In this document: in pieces, positions 12,578 through 24,761 of the stretch
How the letters are laid out: each line of letters starts with the position of its first letter
Position numbering within the stretch: the first letter of the stretch is position 1
NCBI GenBank assembly: GCA_022376515.1
Contig: WTXI01000002.1
Span: forward strand, 1,302,001-1,366,000
Length of the DNA stretch: 64,000 nt
Direction of reading: 5' to 3'
Source: Lactifluus volemus
Taxonomy: Eukaryota > Basidiomycota > Agaricomycetes > Russulales > Russulaceae
Notes under the pieces: model-generated
Database searches by the model: none
What the model was told of the DNA's origin: nothing
Seen by the model: the letters and a program-made list of their open reading frames with translations, nothing else
Program-made: the position numbers and the translations under genes

Positions 12578-13972
12578 AATGGCTGTATCGTCGACACCAT
12601 TTCTGTTTCACTATTATACCCGGCGCTAGTTGTACGCTCTATAACTTCTATCACTCGTCATACACTACATCTACAATCTGCACACACTCACACCCCAATG
12701 CATGTGGACCCATTGGATCAGAAAGTGGTATGCTCTGAAGCTTGAGGGTTTTTTGGTCGGTGGTCGTTGTGGTCCGGACATTCCGCGGGGTTAAATTTTT
12801 TTTTAGCACCCAGCCCCAAGCGGCTAGGCTGAGCCTAAGTCACGGATCCTGATATAGTGGAGCAAAACGTGACAGGCGGCGAAGTGATCGGGATAGGCTT
12901 GGCTTTTGGTATGGAGTGCTACCCGCGGGACCCGGGTGTGCCTTTTGGTTTCCAGTCCAGTTTCAGGTCGAGTGGTGAACACTGTGGTTTTGAGGGAGTA
13001 TTTTAAGCTTTAAAAGAACGCACATGACAGATCACACGTGCCTGAATACGACTCAACTGTTGCAGTACAGTGCAAATGTTCGGTTTCGTACAATAGGTCC
13101 GGACCTCTCGGAAGCTACAAGTATTTCGGGAGGGACCGGTTACTTGGCTCGTCGCTTCTTTTTAAGGGGGATTAAAGGTAAAATTTGCACATTTCCCGGG
13201 GTCTTCAAACTTTGACGACATCGGAGTGACGCCGCCGACGGAGGGACTATTCTCCCTTCACATGTCATATTTTTTTGGTTTTTTGAGCATACAAAACTTA
13301 CTTCGCCTATCAGAGCGTGCAAACTACTCCTCAAAGTCATGCGAGCCACCCCTCCCTTGTACATATAGTATGTAATGCTAATGCTAAAGGCCGCTCCGTT
13401 CCGTGCGTTTCACGTCCTTTACCCGTTTGTCAACCGCATCTCGTCAGTTTTCTGTGCCGGGACCAAATAGTACTGGTCGCCGAAGCGTCACCTGCAATTC
13501 ATCATTTTGTTCCGAAATTCAATTTTCTCCATGTGTTGGGCGCCGGAACCAGTTCCCGTTCCCCGTCCTCCGCCCTTCGCGTCCTGAGAGCGTCTCTCAC
13601 TTTGCCTCTTCAACATCCCCGCTTCTGTTGTCGTCCTGTACAGCGCTCGCTGCAAGCAGCATACCCTTCCCGCTCTGGATTCAACACAACGTAAGTATCA
13701 CTCGGTCTTTTTTTCTTCGTCTCTGCCTAGTTAGCCTCTCCTTCTGGTCACCATACACTGCGTGTTGAGACTCGGCGGCTGCTCGGTCAAAGCCTCAGAT
13801 ATTCGCTTTGCTAACCGTGATGCCCACAACCTTTTTTCCTTGTGTTCAGATCACTTGCAAGTCCGTGGTACCACTTCCTTCCTCCCTAAGTGAGCTCAAA
13901 ATCGCATTTCATGCGACAGGCACGCCTCGCTGACACGTCGCTCGCTTTGTTGGCCAGAGCTGCACCCAATTC
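12578..13972. other. Intergenic stretch and likely 5' leader of the Pumilio-type gene
   Basis: About 1.4 kb between the kinesin-1 stop and the Pumilio-type start. I see no convincing protein gene. The right half is pyrimidine-rich, as is common in front of fungal genes, and holds a plausible leader intron (GTAAGTATC near 13691, acceptor near 13850). A TGTACATA sequence, which fits the Pumilio consensus TGTANATA, lies near 13366. Confidence 0.5.
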
Positions 13973-16900
13973 ATGTCTCAAAACTCCAATGACACCCCCA
14001 GAAAACCCTCAGGCTCATCATCTCTGCCCGGCGCACACTCACCACCAGGCAACGTAGGTCTATCTTGAGTATTCACAAGTGGCCCTTTTCATCAGCTTTG
14101 TGTCCTCTCCCCCCATTCAGGCTCAATCTCAGCGGAGAGTTGCACTGCCTAGCGCAAACAGCACATTTGGAGCCGGCATTGGCACGCCTAGCACCTTGGC
14201 AAACCCGAGTCTCGGTTCCGGCTGGCAGGTCCGTGTAGCTCGCTTACACCTTCTCCGTCTATTTACAGGTCCCAGGTGTGGGGAGGTAGTACGCCCTCTC
14301 AGCGTAACGTCTCAGCGAGTTCAGCCCCAGCAAGCACTGATCCCCTTTCGAATCAAGCTGAGATACCGTTTCGCCCGAATATGACTGAAGGATGGCGGTC
14401 CAGTAGTGGAAATTGGGCCGATGATGATGCAGGCGAGTTTTCTTTGGTGAGTCTTTGGAAGGGCGGCATAGTGCCGGAATGACTCGCCTCATCCACATTC
14501 GGGAGACCACTAACTTGACCATTCACCACCAGGGCCGGCCAAGACAGGTCAGCGTCGCGCAAGGTGTTACCTTCTCTCCACATACCGTGAGTCATGAAAA
14601 AACATGTCTAGAGTCTTATGACATAATCTTACCCGCATATTTAGGATGATCGGCCGCTTGGAGGGTCTAAGCCTAGTTTCTCTCCTCAACGTTTTGACGT
14701 CAATTTGAACAACGAGTCGGCCACCACCCCGCGGTATTCCTCCCCGCAACCCAACACCTTTCCCGTGTCCCCATCCCCATTCTCGTCGCAACAAGCTGCT
14801 CAGAGCCATCCCATGGGATATGACCCGAGTCGTAGCCCATCGGCCGTGGACAACCTGGCTCTTGGTATTCGTGGCATGGTCGTAGAGGATGATGCTTCGC
14901 TTTCCCAGCATAACTCTCCCTATCGTAATGGAACTCATATCTCTCCTGGTGTCCCAAATCCGTTGCCTCAGGTCCGTACTGCACATCTGCAGCCTCGGGG
15001 GCCTTACGCTGGTTTCCCGCCACCTGAGTATGCTTCATATTACCCAGGTAGTCCTACCGGTTTGTGTCCTATCGTCTCGCGACATCTTACTATGATCAAC
15101 TCCTTTCAGATCCATCCATGTACACACCGTCTCCCGTCACCCCAAGCGCTGTACCGGCAACTATGTATTCCCCTGTAGGTTTATTTTCTCCGACATTCGA
15201 ATGCATACTCATACGGTCATAGCAGCATGGTATATTCTACGACTATACTGGGCCTCCTAGACCTCCGGGTTCTCAGTTCTATTTCCCCTCACAACCAACA
15301 CTATATCATCCGAGTCATTCACCTTTGCTTTCCCCTCACATCACTGTTCACGTGCCTCCAATAGTAGGTGACCTTAAAAGAGACGTACAGGTTGGTTCGG
15401 TCGTTTTCCACACATCCCTTCAACATATAGCTGGTTTTGCCTTTCCCGACAGATTCCTCCTCACGGATTAGGCTACGGTGCTCTTAGGTCGCCACCATCT
15501 CCCCACCAGTATACTAGCACTTCCCATCTATACCCCGCTCATGTAGAGTATGGCGCCCCCCACCCTAGCATCCATCCTGGGACACCCGGTGCCATTTACG
15601 GGAGCGTAGGCCCGCATGCCATATCCTTTTATAACCACGGGGCTCAGTTCTCCCGCCGCCGGGACGGTGATACCATTACTCTTCGTAGCCCGATTTTGGA
15701 AGAATTCCGCACTAATCGATCCCGCAAGTGGGAACTTTCCGTGAGGGTTTTAATCATTGCTCGTCCGTTAGATTTGAATCTGATCGTCGTACTGCATCCA
15801 TAGGATATTTACGGTCATATAGTGGAGTTCAGCGGTGACCAGCATGGTTCACGATTTATTCAACAAAAGATTGAAAGTGCCTCGAGCGAGGAAAAGCAGA
15901 TAATCTTTGACGAGATCGTTCCGGACAATACATTACAGCTCGTCCAGGATGTGTTCGGAAACTACGTCAGTTATCTACACTGCTGCCTCATACTGGTTTC
16001 CTGACATGGTCATTAGGTCATTCAAAAGCTCTTTGAACATGGCACTCAAGTCCACAAGACAATGCTGGCTAATGCCATAGAGCCACACATTGCGCAGTTG
16101 TCCGTGCAGATGTATGCATGTCGTGTTGTCCAGAAGGTAATATTACTGGCTGGCTTGTCACATCGGTCCCTTAGTATGTTCCAGGCAATCGAATACATCC
16201 TTCCTGAGCAGCAAATCGCCATTGTAAGAGAATTGGAGCCACACGTTCTCAAGTGCGTCAAGGATGCAAATGGCAACCACGTTTGTCTTGCCTTGTCTAG
16301 AATATCGCCTCTATCTGACTATGTGGTTAGGTTGTACAAAAGCTTATCGAGCGTGTACCTGCTGATCGTCTAAGCTTCATATCGGCCTTCAAGGGTAGCG
16401 TCTTCGAACTCTCTACGCATCCTTACGGGTGTCGCGTTCTCCAGAGATGCTTCGAACATCTTGGGGAAGAACAAACTCGGCCGCTCATGGACGAGCTCCA
16501 TAAGTACATCATCAACCTCATGCAAGATCAGTTTGGGGTCTGTCGGGGGTCTTTCTAGCTTGTAAGACTACAGCTACTAACTTCTCCCACAGAACTACGT
16601 AGTGCAGTATGTTCTCGAATATGGCAAGCAGCATGATAGAGCGCTTGTTATATCCAAGCTTCGAGGGCAAATGCTTCACATGTCACGTCACAAATTCGCT
16701 TCAAACGTCTGTGAGAAGGCTCTCCTCACCGCTGACATGGAGAGCCGCCGGGCTCTCATACAAGAAATGATGACGTCCAAACAAGACGGTGTGAGTCCTA
16801 TCGCTACCATGATGAAGGACCAGTACGCGAGTGAGCTATGCTTAGCTATCTTTCTGTACTTTACCTGTTTTGCTGACTCGTTCTTTCGAGACTATGTTTT

Positions 16901-17129
16901 GCAACGTGCGGTTTCTGTCGCAGACCAGGAGCAGAAACGAGAACTGATTAGCCGAATTAAACCGCAATTGGTTAGTATGCGGAGGTACTCCAGTGCCTAC
17001 AGCAAGCATCTACTCTCTAGTAAGTAAACAGACGGGAGTCCCTCCGTATTTCAGATCTGACATACTCTCGTCATGTTTTTGTGCCTAGTCGAACGTCTTT
17101 TGACGCAAGCTGGAGAAACATTGTCTTGA
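13973..17129 (+). CDS. Pumilio-family (PUF) RNA-binding protein, Puf3/PUM-like
   Basis: Sequence-specific mRNA repressor that binds 3' UTRs. The long N-terminal half is low-complexity Ser/Pro/Gln-rich ([15 protein letters not shown]...). The C-terminal Pumilio homology domain (about 15690-17010) has eight repeats with readable recognition residues: GSRFIQQ, NYVIQKL, CRVVQK, NHVVQKL, CRVLQR, NYVVQYV, SNVCEK and NYVLQR. This is the canonical set of Pumilio and yeast Puf3, so the expected target is UGUANAUA (inference from the known code). Introns repeatedly cut repeat cores between Asn-Tyr and Val. The last exon encodes [12 protein letters not shown]. Start ATG chosen because the frame opens directly into the low-complexity part. 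Confidence 0.9.
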
Positions 17130-17664
17130 AACTCCAAGTTTTTTTTTTTTTCATCAGCCACCACTAGTTTTCTTCCATCATTTTGAGCTGAAGTTGCAAC
17201 GCATCTGTTGATTCAGTCTCTGCCACTCACGCGCATTGCTTTGCATATTAATTAGATTCTTGTTGGATATCTGACAACGACAGTTCATCTCATATCTCAA
17301 ATAGATCTAGCAGCAGCAGTTCTCCAATTCTCACATTTGTTACTATGACTTGTTCAGCTGTCTTTCATGGAGCCTCATTACCATATATCCAACTACTCTA
17401 CTAATCTAGTTACCCACCACGTCCCCTTCATTGCTTCGCCTCATACAGTCGCGCATCACAATACAGCATTCGTTCAAGTGTTCGAAAGAGCCTGTTTGAC
17501 GTTGACGCCGAACAAATTGGGACAAATAAATTCGGTAAGACTAAACAAGGTCGAGCGACGTGGAGCGGAGCCTGAGAACGCCACTCGTGTTCGTGTTATT
17601 TCGTGGTCCCCCTCTCTACGTTCATTGCCGTGCTTGCGCCCTCCATCGTCCACAAGAAATCATC
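17130..17664. other. Intergenic stretch between the PUF and SEC16 genes
   Basis: About 535 bp holding the PUF 3' end (with a run of T near 17141-17151) and the leader of the next gene. No coding, RNA or repeat signal seen. Confidence 0.5.
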
Positions 17665-20600
17665 ATGGAAGAAGCAGCTTCTCTCTTTGGCCCGGCTGAC
17701 TCCACGTCTGATCCATTCGGGAGCATCGTCGGCAACGTAAATGACGACCTCGCCGAGAGTACGACCTTATCTTCCAGCGAACCTCCACTCTCAGAGACGC
17801 GAGACGTCAATGCTGGGAGTACCTGGTTCAATGGCACATCTAATCATTATCAAGCTGAGGGTTCATTACACTCAGCGTATAGCTGGCAGAGTAGTGACGA
17901 TGCTGGTGGTCATTACAACTCTCAGCCACGTTATGGGGCGTCAACCCCGAGCAACTTGGATTACAGTCAGCAGCTGAACCTACAGGAGAGTGACAATTTG
18001 CAGCACATGGCATCGCACGACGGTGAGTGGCTTTGACGCTCGTGCCGTTTTGGTCTCACATGAACACAAACATAGCTGGCCACGTCTACCAGACGCCGCA
18101 GTATTACAAGCCGATTGCTGAGCAGCCATCGTTCGAACAGTCCTCCGTTCTACAGCCAAGTGACTGTTTGCCTAATGATTCCACGCCCTCCGCCTTGCAT
18201 GCGCATGCTGCACACGCACAGCCCTCGTCCGACCCTTATAGACCTACAACGTTACAGTCATCCAACGTTGACAACTCCCACATGTACCCGAATCCCTCCT
18301 TTGCACCTTCCCACGACCACACTACTCCGTACTCGGCGTATCAACCAATAACGAACAACAGCCTTTCAGTTCCCCAGTCCGGATACCAAGCATATTCGGC
18401 ACCACCCAGGCAGCTTACTCCCCAAATCGCCAATACATCATCGAGTACCAAGGACAACCCCCCAGAACCTTCTCAAGCTGCTGCTGCGTTGTATCGTCCC
18501 AAGACGACCAATGCGTATGATCCCCCTATCCCGCCGCCCAAACCTTCTAGACCCATTATTGCGTCGTCAGGGTCCTCTAGGGTGTCTTCTCACGCCGGTG
18601 TAACACAGACATTTGCTGCACAAGAGGCAAGACATGCCACATACCAGACGAATGCTAGTTCGTTGCCTCCACCCGGCAGGTATACCCCCCAGGCCTATGC
18701 ACCCGCTGCCACTCCCACGACTACCTATTCTCCATCCGTTGCTCAGCCGGCCGCTAACGTATCGCCTCCCCGTCGTGAGCCCCATTCGCGTATTGTTCCT
18801 GGACGATCTGTCCCCGCGGAGACCCCCATAGGCCGTTCTCCATATTCTGTCCCACTGGCACCAGATTCGCTTTACTCCCATCGAGATGCCTCCGGTCACA
18901 CTTATGCTGGTGTAGACAAGATCTCGAGCGGCACGCTCGATCACGAAACCCGGCCCGGGCAGCGAGCGGAGCTCACCGCACGTGATCATAGCCTGGTGTC
19001 CAGTTCCGGAGATGGGTTTGCTATTGCCAACAACGGTTACTCTTCGGAAACTCTTCATTCATCTGCTGCACCCATTCATACGAGTAGTCACGAGCCCCAT
19101 AACTACACGCCCACTTCTGAAAGGACCCAGTCTCCCAGTAGCTCGTCTGTGCGTAGTGCCCGATCATCGAGGAGCCGCAATTTGGTTTCTCCGCCACCCT
19201 CTGCAGGACCCGCATCACATGCTCCAGTGTCCGCAGGACTCTCTACGGAGTCCGGGTCTGCTGTCTCCAGGGTTTCTTCACCCGCCTCTATCCGGTCATG
19301 GAAATCCCCTCACGTTCCTTCCTCTGATATCTATGCCCCTGCTCGTAGTGTCGAGCCATTCACATCGACGGCAAGGAATCGTTCCATGTCGAATAGTTCA
19401 CTCGTCTCTTCTCATTCATCACTCGCCTCGGACCCCTACGCCCCTTCACGTCGCACTCAGAACGTAGCCGAAGCATCTATGTCGACGTCGGTGCACCCGA
19501 CCGTTCGCGTGCCCGTTCATGATGTAGACCGATCTCAGGGCCAACCTCTGCTTTTGCCACTGCAAACTCACGCACCCTATGCCCCGTCTCCATCGTTGCT
19601 AGGTACCAACGACCCACTCGGCAGAACTTCAAGCCGTGCACCTATAGTCAGTTTCGGGTTTGGTGGGAAAATGGTGCTTTGTTTCCATGGTTCGAACACA
19701 TTGAATACGGGATTCGACATCGCTCTTTCTTCGAGGCAGACGACAGGGATCCAAATGCGTCCTTTAAATGAAGTGATTCCCGAGTCCGCAGTGGACCATA
19801 TTTCGGCTTCATTCCCCGGCCCTCTATTCTGCGATCCAGGGTCTCCGACGAGTCTCGTGCGTACTGCTGTAGCGACGCAGTCCAAGAATAACAAGGCAAA
19901 AGTTGTGGAGTATCTTGAAGGGCGGGCGGAAGAAATTTCTCGCGGGCTGGGTTACCTCAGTCAAGGAAGTCCCGAACTCAGGCAGGCAGAGGGGAAACAC
20001 ACCCTCGTAAGGCTGCTGAAGGTTCTTTTGGAGAATGATGGGCATCTGTCCGGAAGGTGAGGAAGTGCTTGAGCCTATCACAAAGTAATCGGTAAACCTG
20101 AAGTCAACGTTTCCCTAGTCCTCAAGTAGAGGCTGCCGTCCGAGCAGTTCTTGTTCCTAGACTTGGAGATGCTTCCAGTGTAGAGCAGTCAACGACGTCT
20201 CCGAAGACAGGCTTGTATGGACTTGACAGCGCCGCAGCCTCCTCGCTTGCCTTATCGGCTGTCGATCCTCACGACCGTGTCGTGTCTGCTCAGACAGTCA
20301 GGTCCTCGGCCCTTGATAAAATACAGGACCTTCTGGCTCGAGGGGATCGCAAGGCCGCCTACCGGTATGCTTCGGACGAACGGTTATGGGCTCATGCGAT
20401 GATTATCGCAAGTAGCATTGACAAGGAAGCTTGGAAGGAGGCTGTCAATGAATTTATCCGCTCGGAATTGACCTCCCAAGTTCTCGCTAACGGCACAGGA
20501 CCTGGTCATCGAGATAATTCAGCGTTGACCACAGGCCGAGAACCCTTAAAAGTCGCATATAGTCTGTACTCTGGCCAGGGTGCTGCATCTAGTACGTGTA

Positions 20601-22860
20601 TCATCTAAGCCTTGCGTACTCACTGCGGATTCCTGATGGCGTCATGGCAACAGTACAAGCGCTTGTCCCGCCCACCTCACTACTACCCAAACCTGGTGAT
20701 GTGCTCCAGATTCCTGCCCCTGCCCTGTTGCATTCCACCCCGATATCTCCAAATTTCCCCTCTCATGGAACTACGACCCCCGTCCCAGCGGACGTGTTGA
20801 GGAAATGGCCCGAAACCGCCGCCATGCTGATTCCAGGCCCTTCCGTCTCTGAGTGTTCCGCAGCTCTCCTGGCTCTCGGTGATTGTCTGCTTGCAAATCA
20901 CTGGGTAGAAGCAGCGCATGCATGGTACGTGTCCCTGAGTAGCTTGCTTGCTATGAACAATTTACCTAAACCTGAACTTTAGTTACATTCTCGCTCCTCA
21001 GAGCACCGTACTTGGAACAATTGGCTCACCTGGTCGAGTTTCGCTCGTCGGTTCACGTGGTCCGACTGCCATCCCAAATTTCCATGTGAACGACGATGCA
21101 ATTGTGCTCTCAGAGATTGTCGAGTTCGCGCTTTCATTGGCGCCTCAGTCAAAGGGCCAGGAACCATTCGGCGGGCTTCCCCATTTGCAAGCGTACAAAC
21201 TTGTCCGTGCGGCAAACTTAGCGGAGATGGGTCATATGTTGGCCGCGAGCAGGTTGGTGTTGCAACCCTTTTCAAAAAAAAAAAAGGCAAGCCGACTGAG
21301 GTGTATTTCAGATACTGCGAGGCCATCACTGCGTGTCTGAATCGAACGCACACAATGCCTCACCCCGAGCTATCCGAACAATTGAGGGAATTCACTAACA
21401 GATTGGTCGGTGCGCCGCACTTTGACAAGACGGGCTCGTGGATACGTGGCAAAATGACCCGCCCCAGTCTCGATACGTTTGGGAACTGGCTTGGTGGCCG
21501 CCTCACAGAGTTCGTTGCTGGCGCAGACGACTCACACTCCCCCAATGGCGATACAACTCCTCATGAGAATGGGACATTCACTGGACCATTCTCTCATTAT
21601 AGCACGATCTCCTCATCTACCCCCTCAAAAGCACCCTCCCCTCAACCAACGGTTGTGAATCACAACGTGCTCGTGGACACACAGAACAAACTTCCACTGA
21701 GGACGGGCTCCGCTCAGGCTGTTCGCATGAACTCGCAGATTCAAATTGACCGCTCATCATCAGCAATGGAATACCGCCCGGCTTTTCGGAATTCATCACC
21801 AGTCCCTCATATCGTATCTGCCAGTGCCGCTACGGCCCAATTTCCTCGAGCAAGTTCGAATTATAGCGGATATCCTCGACTTAACAATAGTACCCATCAA
21901 CGTACAGAAAATGAATCATCGGATGTTGGCTATCGTGCAGGCCCATGGTGGGATTCTTCGAGCCCAGACGATTCCAGTACAACAACGCCGACAGTTTCCA
22001 TGTTCTCCAACGATGGTTCATCTCCGCCTTCGGGTTTCGTTTCATTAATGGATGCGCCGTCGTCCCGTGCTGCCCCTACCTCCAATGTGCACACGCGTTC
22101 TTCAACCCTCACGACGCACGACGAAGACGAAGACGACGATCTTGGCTTGGGAAATTCCTCAGGGAGGCGCCAAGCGTCATTGAACGATCCTGGCACCAGT
22201 GACACCCCAACGCCTGACCCGAAGCCAGCAAAAGCAGATACACGACCACAAGGTAACATCGTTAAGTTTTCGTTGATTCGATGTGCTCACCCTGTTGTCG
22301 AAGAGTCAAAACCTAGTCAGCAACCCGCTAGTTGGTTCAGTCGTTGGTGGAATAAAGAGGGATCCAAAGGCCCAGTTAAGGCCACGCTTGGAGAGGAAAG
22401 CAGCTTTGTATACGACAAGGAACTCAAGCGATGGGTGAATAAAAAGGTGGGCTCCATCGCAGTTTCTGTAATCTTGTTGTCTCAGTTATATCTACAGGCT
22501 GGTGCCGAGGCGGCGCAACCACCGTCTCGAGCCCAAACCGCATCTCCTGGCCGCTCTGTCCCAAAATCATCAAACGGAGCTCTGCCACCTCCACCCGCAC
22601 GCGCAGCTTCGGCAATTGATCTCACTGCATCTCCTCCAAAGCGCATGGTCTCCCGTTCCCGATCAAATTTAGTGCCGATAGAAGGCGAGGGGACCACGAA
22701 AGGCCTACTTTCTCCTTCTCTTCGCTCTACGGATTCACCTCCACCGACATCATCTGGTTCACCAACACCTCCACCCAGTCGACCACGGTCGCAAGCGACG
22801 AAGCGCAACCTCCGTAGCCGCTACGTCGACGTTCTCCAACAACCCACGGTGGAGACTTGA
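17665..22860 (+). CDS. SEC16: COPII coat assembly protein Sec16
   Basis: Scaffold of ER exit sites that organises COPII vesicle budding. The N-terminal half (to about 19600) is disordered, rich in Ser/Pro/Tyr. The conserved central domain includes SFGFGGKMVLCF, AKVVEYLEGRAEEISRGLGY and HTLVRLLKVLLENDG. The ACE1-like helical domain includes LLARGDRKAAYRYASDERLWAHAMIIAS, then CSAALLALGDCLLANHWVEAAHACYI and the HLQAYKLVRAANLAEMGH region. The C-terminus ends in a Pro/Ser-rich stretch after the family motif SSFVYDKELKRWVNKK (about 22401-22446). Several short introns, one with a poly-A tract next to its acceptor near 21275. Start ATG MEEAASLFG is in good context. It converges with OST3, about 225 bp apart. 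Confidence 0.93.
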
Positions 22861-23084
22861 AGTATTTTGTCTACATCAGTGATCCTATTACAGCAGAACA
22901 AGTTGCACTGCCACGTTATTCAATTATGTTTTTGTTCTCATGTTTAACGTTATTTCTTCTCAACCCCCCTTGATGAGCCAGCCACGTCACCTTTTATTGC
23001 AATATCATGCGCACTATAGACTTTTTCTCTTATTAGATACTAAGAAATTAATCATAGGAGAAGTTTGAAAGGGTATCCTAAACG

Positions 23085-24260
23085 TCAGTTAGACAGATGA
23101 AAATTTGACAGTGATGAGAGATGGTTCGTACCTCCGTTCTTCAGCCTGAAGAATGACACAAGTACTGAGAAGAGAACGAACACTATCCCTGACCACAAGT
23201 ACACTTGCATTCGCTGTCTGGTGGGTGAGGTTTGAATAGGTGCCACGAGCGTGAGCATGAGGAAACAAGCTGATAGCAGGCCGTCTGGAGTGATGTGATT
23301 AACGCCTATGACGCCATGAAAGGAAAGGCTACATACAGAGAGTGGCGACAACCGTTGTTTCTTGGCCGTACTGGGTCTGGAAACCAGATGCAACCCACGA
23401 GCCGTCCGGGGAAGCGTTGGGCATGCCGCGGATGCGGGTGAACATAAAGCCCGATGTCATAACGAGGATGGTAAGGATCGTGATACATGCCCAAACCCAG
23501 CGGTTGCGAAGAACGGGAGCTAAGTACCGGAGGGACAAGACTCCAGATAGAGCAAAGAAGACCACGGTCCCCCACATGGCCCAGTTAATGGGTGCGCGGA
23601 ATGGAATAGGCACGGGGGTGAAATTTGAAAGTTGCTCTGCAAGGGGGTGGGCATCGAAGCCGCTATCAAAAGGAAGGGATCAGAAACAGGCTCGTCGACC
23701 AACGCTTGATATGCATACGATGTGAAATCGAGAGTAGCGGGGGTGTCAGCTTTAGCTGACTTGCGGGGACCTGCCGCCGCAGGGTAATTGTGGACAACAG
23801 GAGCAGAATGAATGCCCAGCTAGTTGTTTTGGGTAAGCTGAAAACTTGCATTTGGTGGACAATGAATTACCTTTTGAAAGAGGGCCTGGGCACTATCGAA
23901 GTCCAGAGTAGCGAAGAAGTGCGAGTCGCGGTCGGATGGTGATACCTTGGACCACGCCTTTGCTACGGATTTCCACGATGGGTCAAACTCCCTGAACACT
24001 AGATGAATTCGAGTCATAAAGAAACCGTCGAATAGGGCTCACCTGCATGGGCCGCATTTTCGCCTTTTGTCGAGCGCAGTAAAGTGAATGGAAGTTGACC
24101 AGTTACGATTGGGTGAGACGAGAAGGTCAAAAGACTTCGCATCAAGGTTAATGACACCATTGTTCTCAGCCGCTAGTTTGACGAGCTTTGGATGGGTGCT
24201 GTCTTTCGCGGCAAGAAGGATGGCCGGAAGAGTAAGCAGAAAGAATAATGATAACAACAT
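23085..24260 (-). CDS. OST3: Oligosaccharyltransferase subunit OST3/OST6 family
   Basis: ER membrane subunit of the N-glycosylation complex; its lumenal thioredoxin domain tethers substrate cysteines. Seen: signal peptide MLLSLFFLLTLPAILLAA, thioredoxin-like domain with the CxxC motif CGPC followed by REFDPSWKSVAKAW, then four membrane segments (INWAMWGTVVFFALSGVL; WVWACITILTILVMTSGFMF; LLSACFLMLTLVAPI; YLWSGIVFVLFSVLVSFF). The end FRLKNGG usually continues with Tyr. Here one base seems missing near 23130; restoring it would move the stop to 23089. Start chosen at the ATG giving a clean signal peptide. The gene starts about 80 bp from the left end of the transposon. Confidence 0.9.
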
Positions 24261-24342
24261 GGAGGTCAATGATATAGTGTACGTGGTCGAGCGAGGGTGA
24301 GTGCCGATGCCGAACCCAGTAGCCTGGCTGGTGATCAAAGAC

Positions 24343-24377
24343 CATCATGCCCAGTGAGAAGTGGAACGAATTAAATA
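24343..24377 (+). repeat. Left terminal inverted repeat (candidate)
   Basis: Matches the inverted copy at 31896-31932 in the core CATSATGCCCAG and the following AGAA-TGGAA-GAA block. It starts about 80 bp upstream of the OST3 start codon. Confidence 0.5.
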
Positions 24378-24761
24378 TAATCTGATCGAATAAAATTGAA
24401 TGAAATGAATACAATTGATGTGAATTGATATAAAATGATAACGAAAATATTAATTCAATGTAATTGATCTCGGCTGATAAAATTTGAATAGCGCTCGATC
24501 ACTAGCCGAATTCGATTGAATAGAAATGATCGCGTCGTATGAGTCATGAGATTTATTATTCGATCGAAAGCAACTGATTAGAAACGAATAAAACGAATCG
24601 CGCACTGTTTATCCAGTTTACTGAGTACTGCATCGAAAACTTACTGACCCACGCACTGTCCGGTCACATGGGCAGTGTGTATAATCACATGGAAAGTCAC
24701 CCATATGCGGGCACAACTCGATTACAATAGTAATATAATCTAATCGCATTTATTCATTGGA
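24378..24761. repeat. Left subterminal AT-rich region
   Basis: Dense in short words such as AATTGAAT, ATTGAAT and GATCGAA on both strands, similar in style to the right subterminal region. Such clusters are typical transposase binding zones of CACTA-like elements. No coding signal. Confidence 0.45.

Noticed and set aside
24378..24761. Possible CRISPR or satellite array because of repeated short AT words
   Set aside because: Words are irregularly spaced and occur on both strands, the genome is eukaryotic, and the position at a transposon edge explains them better.
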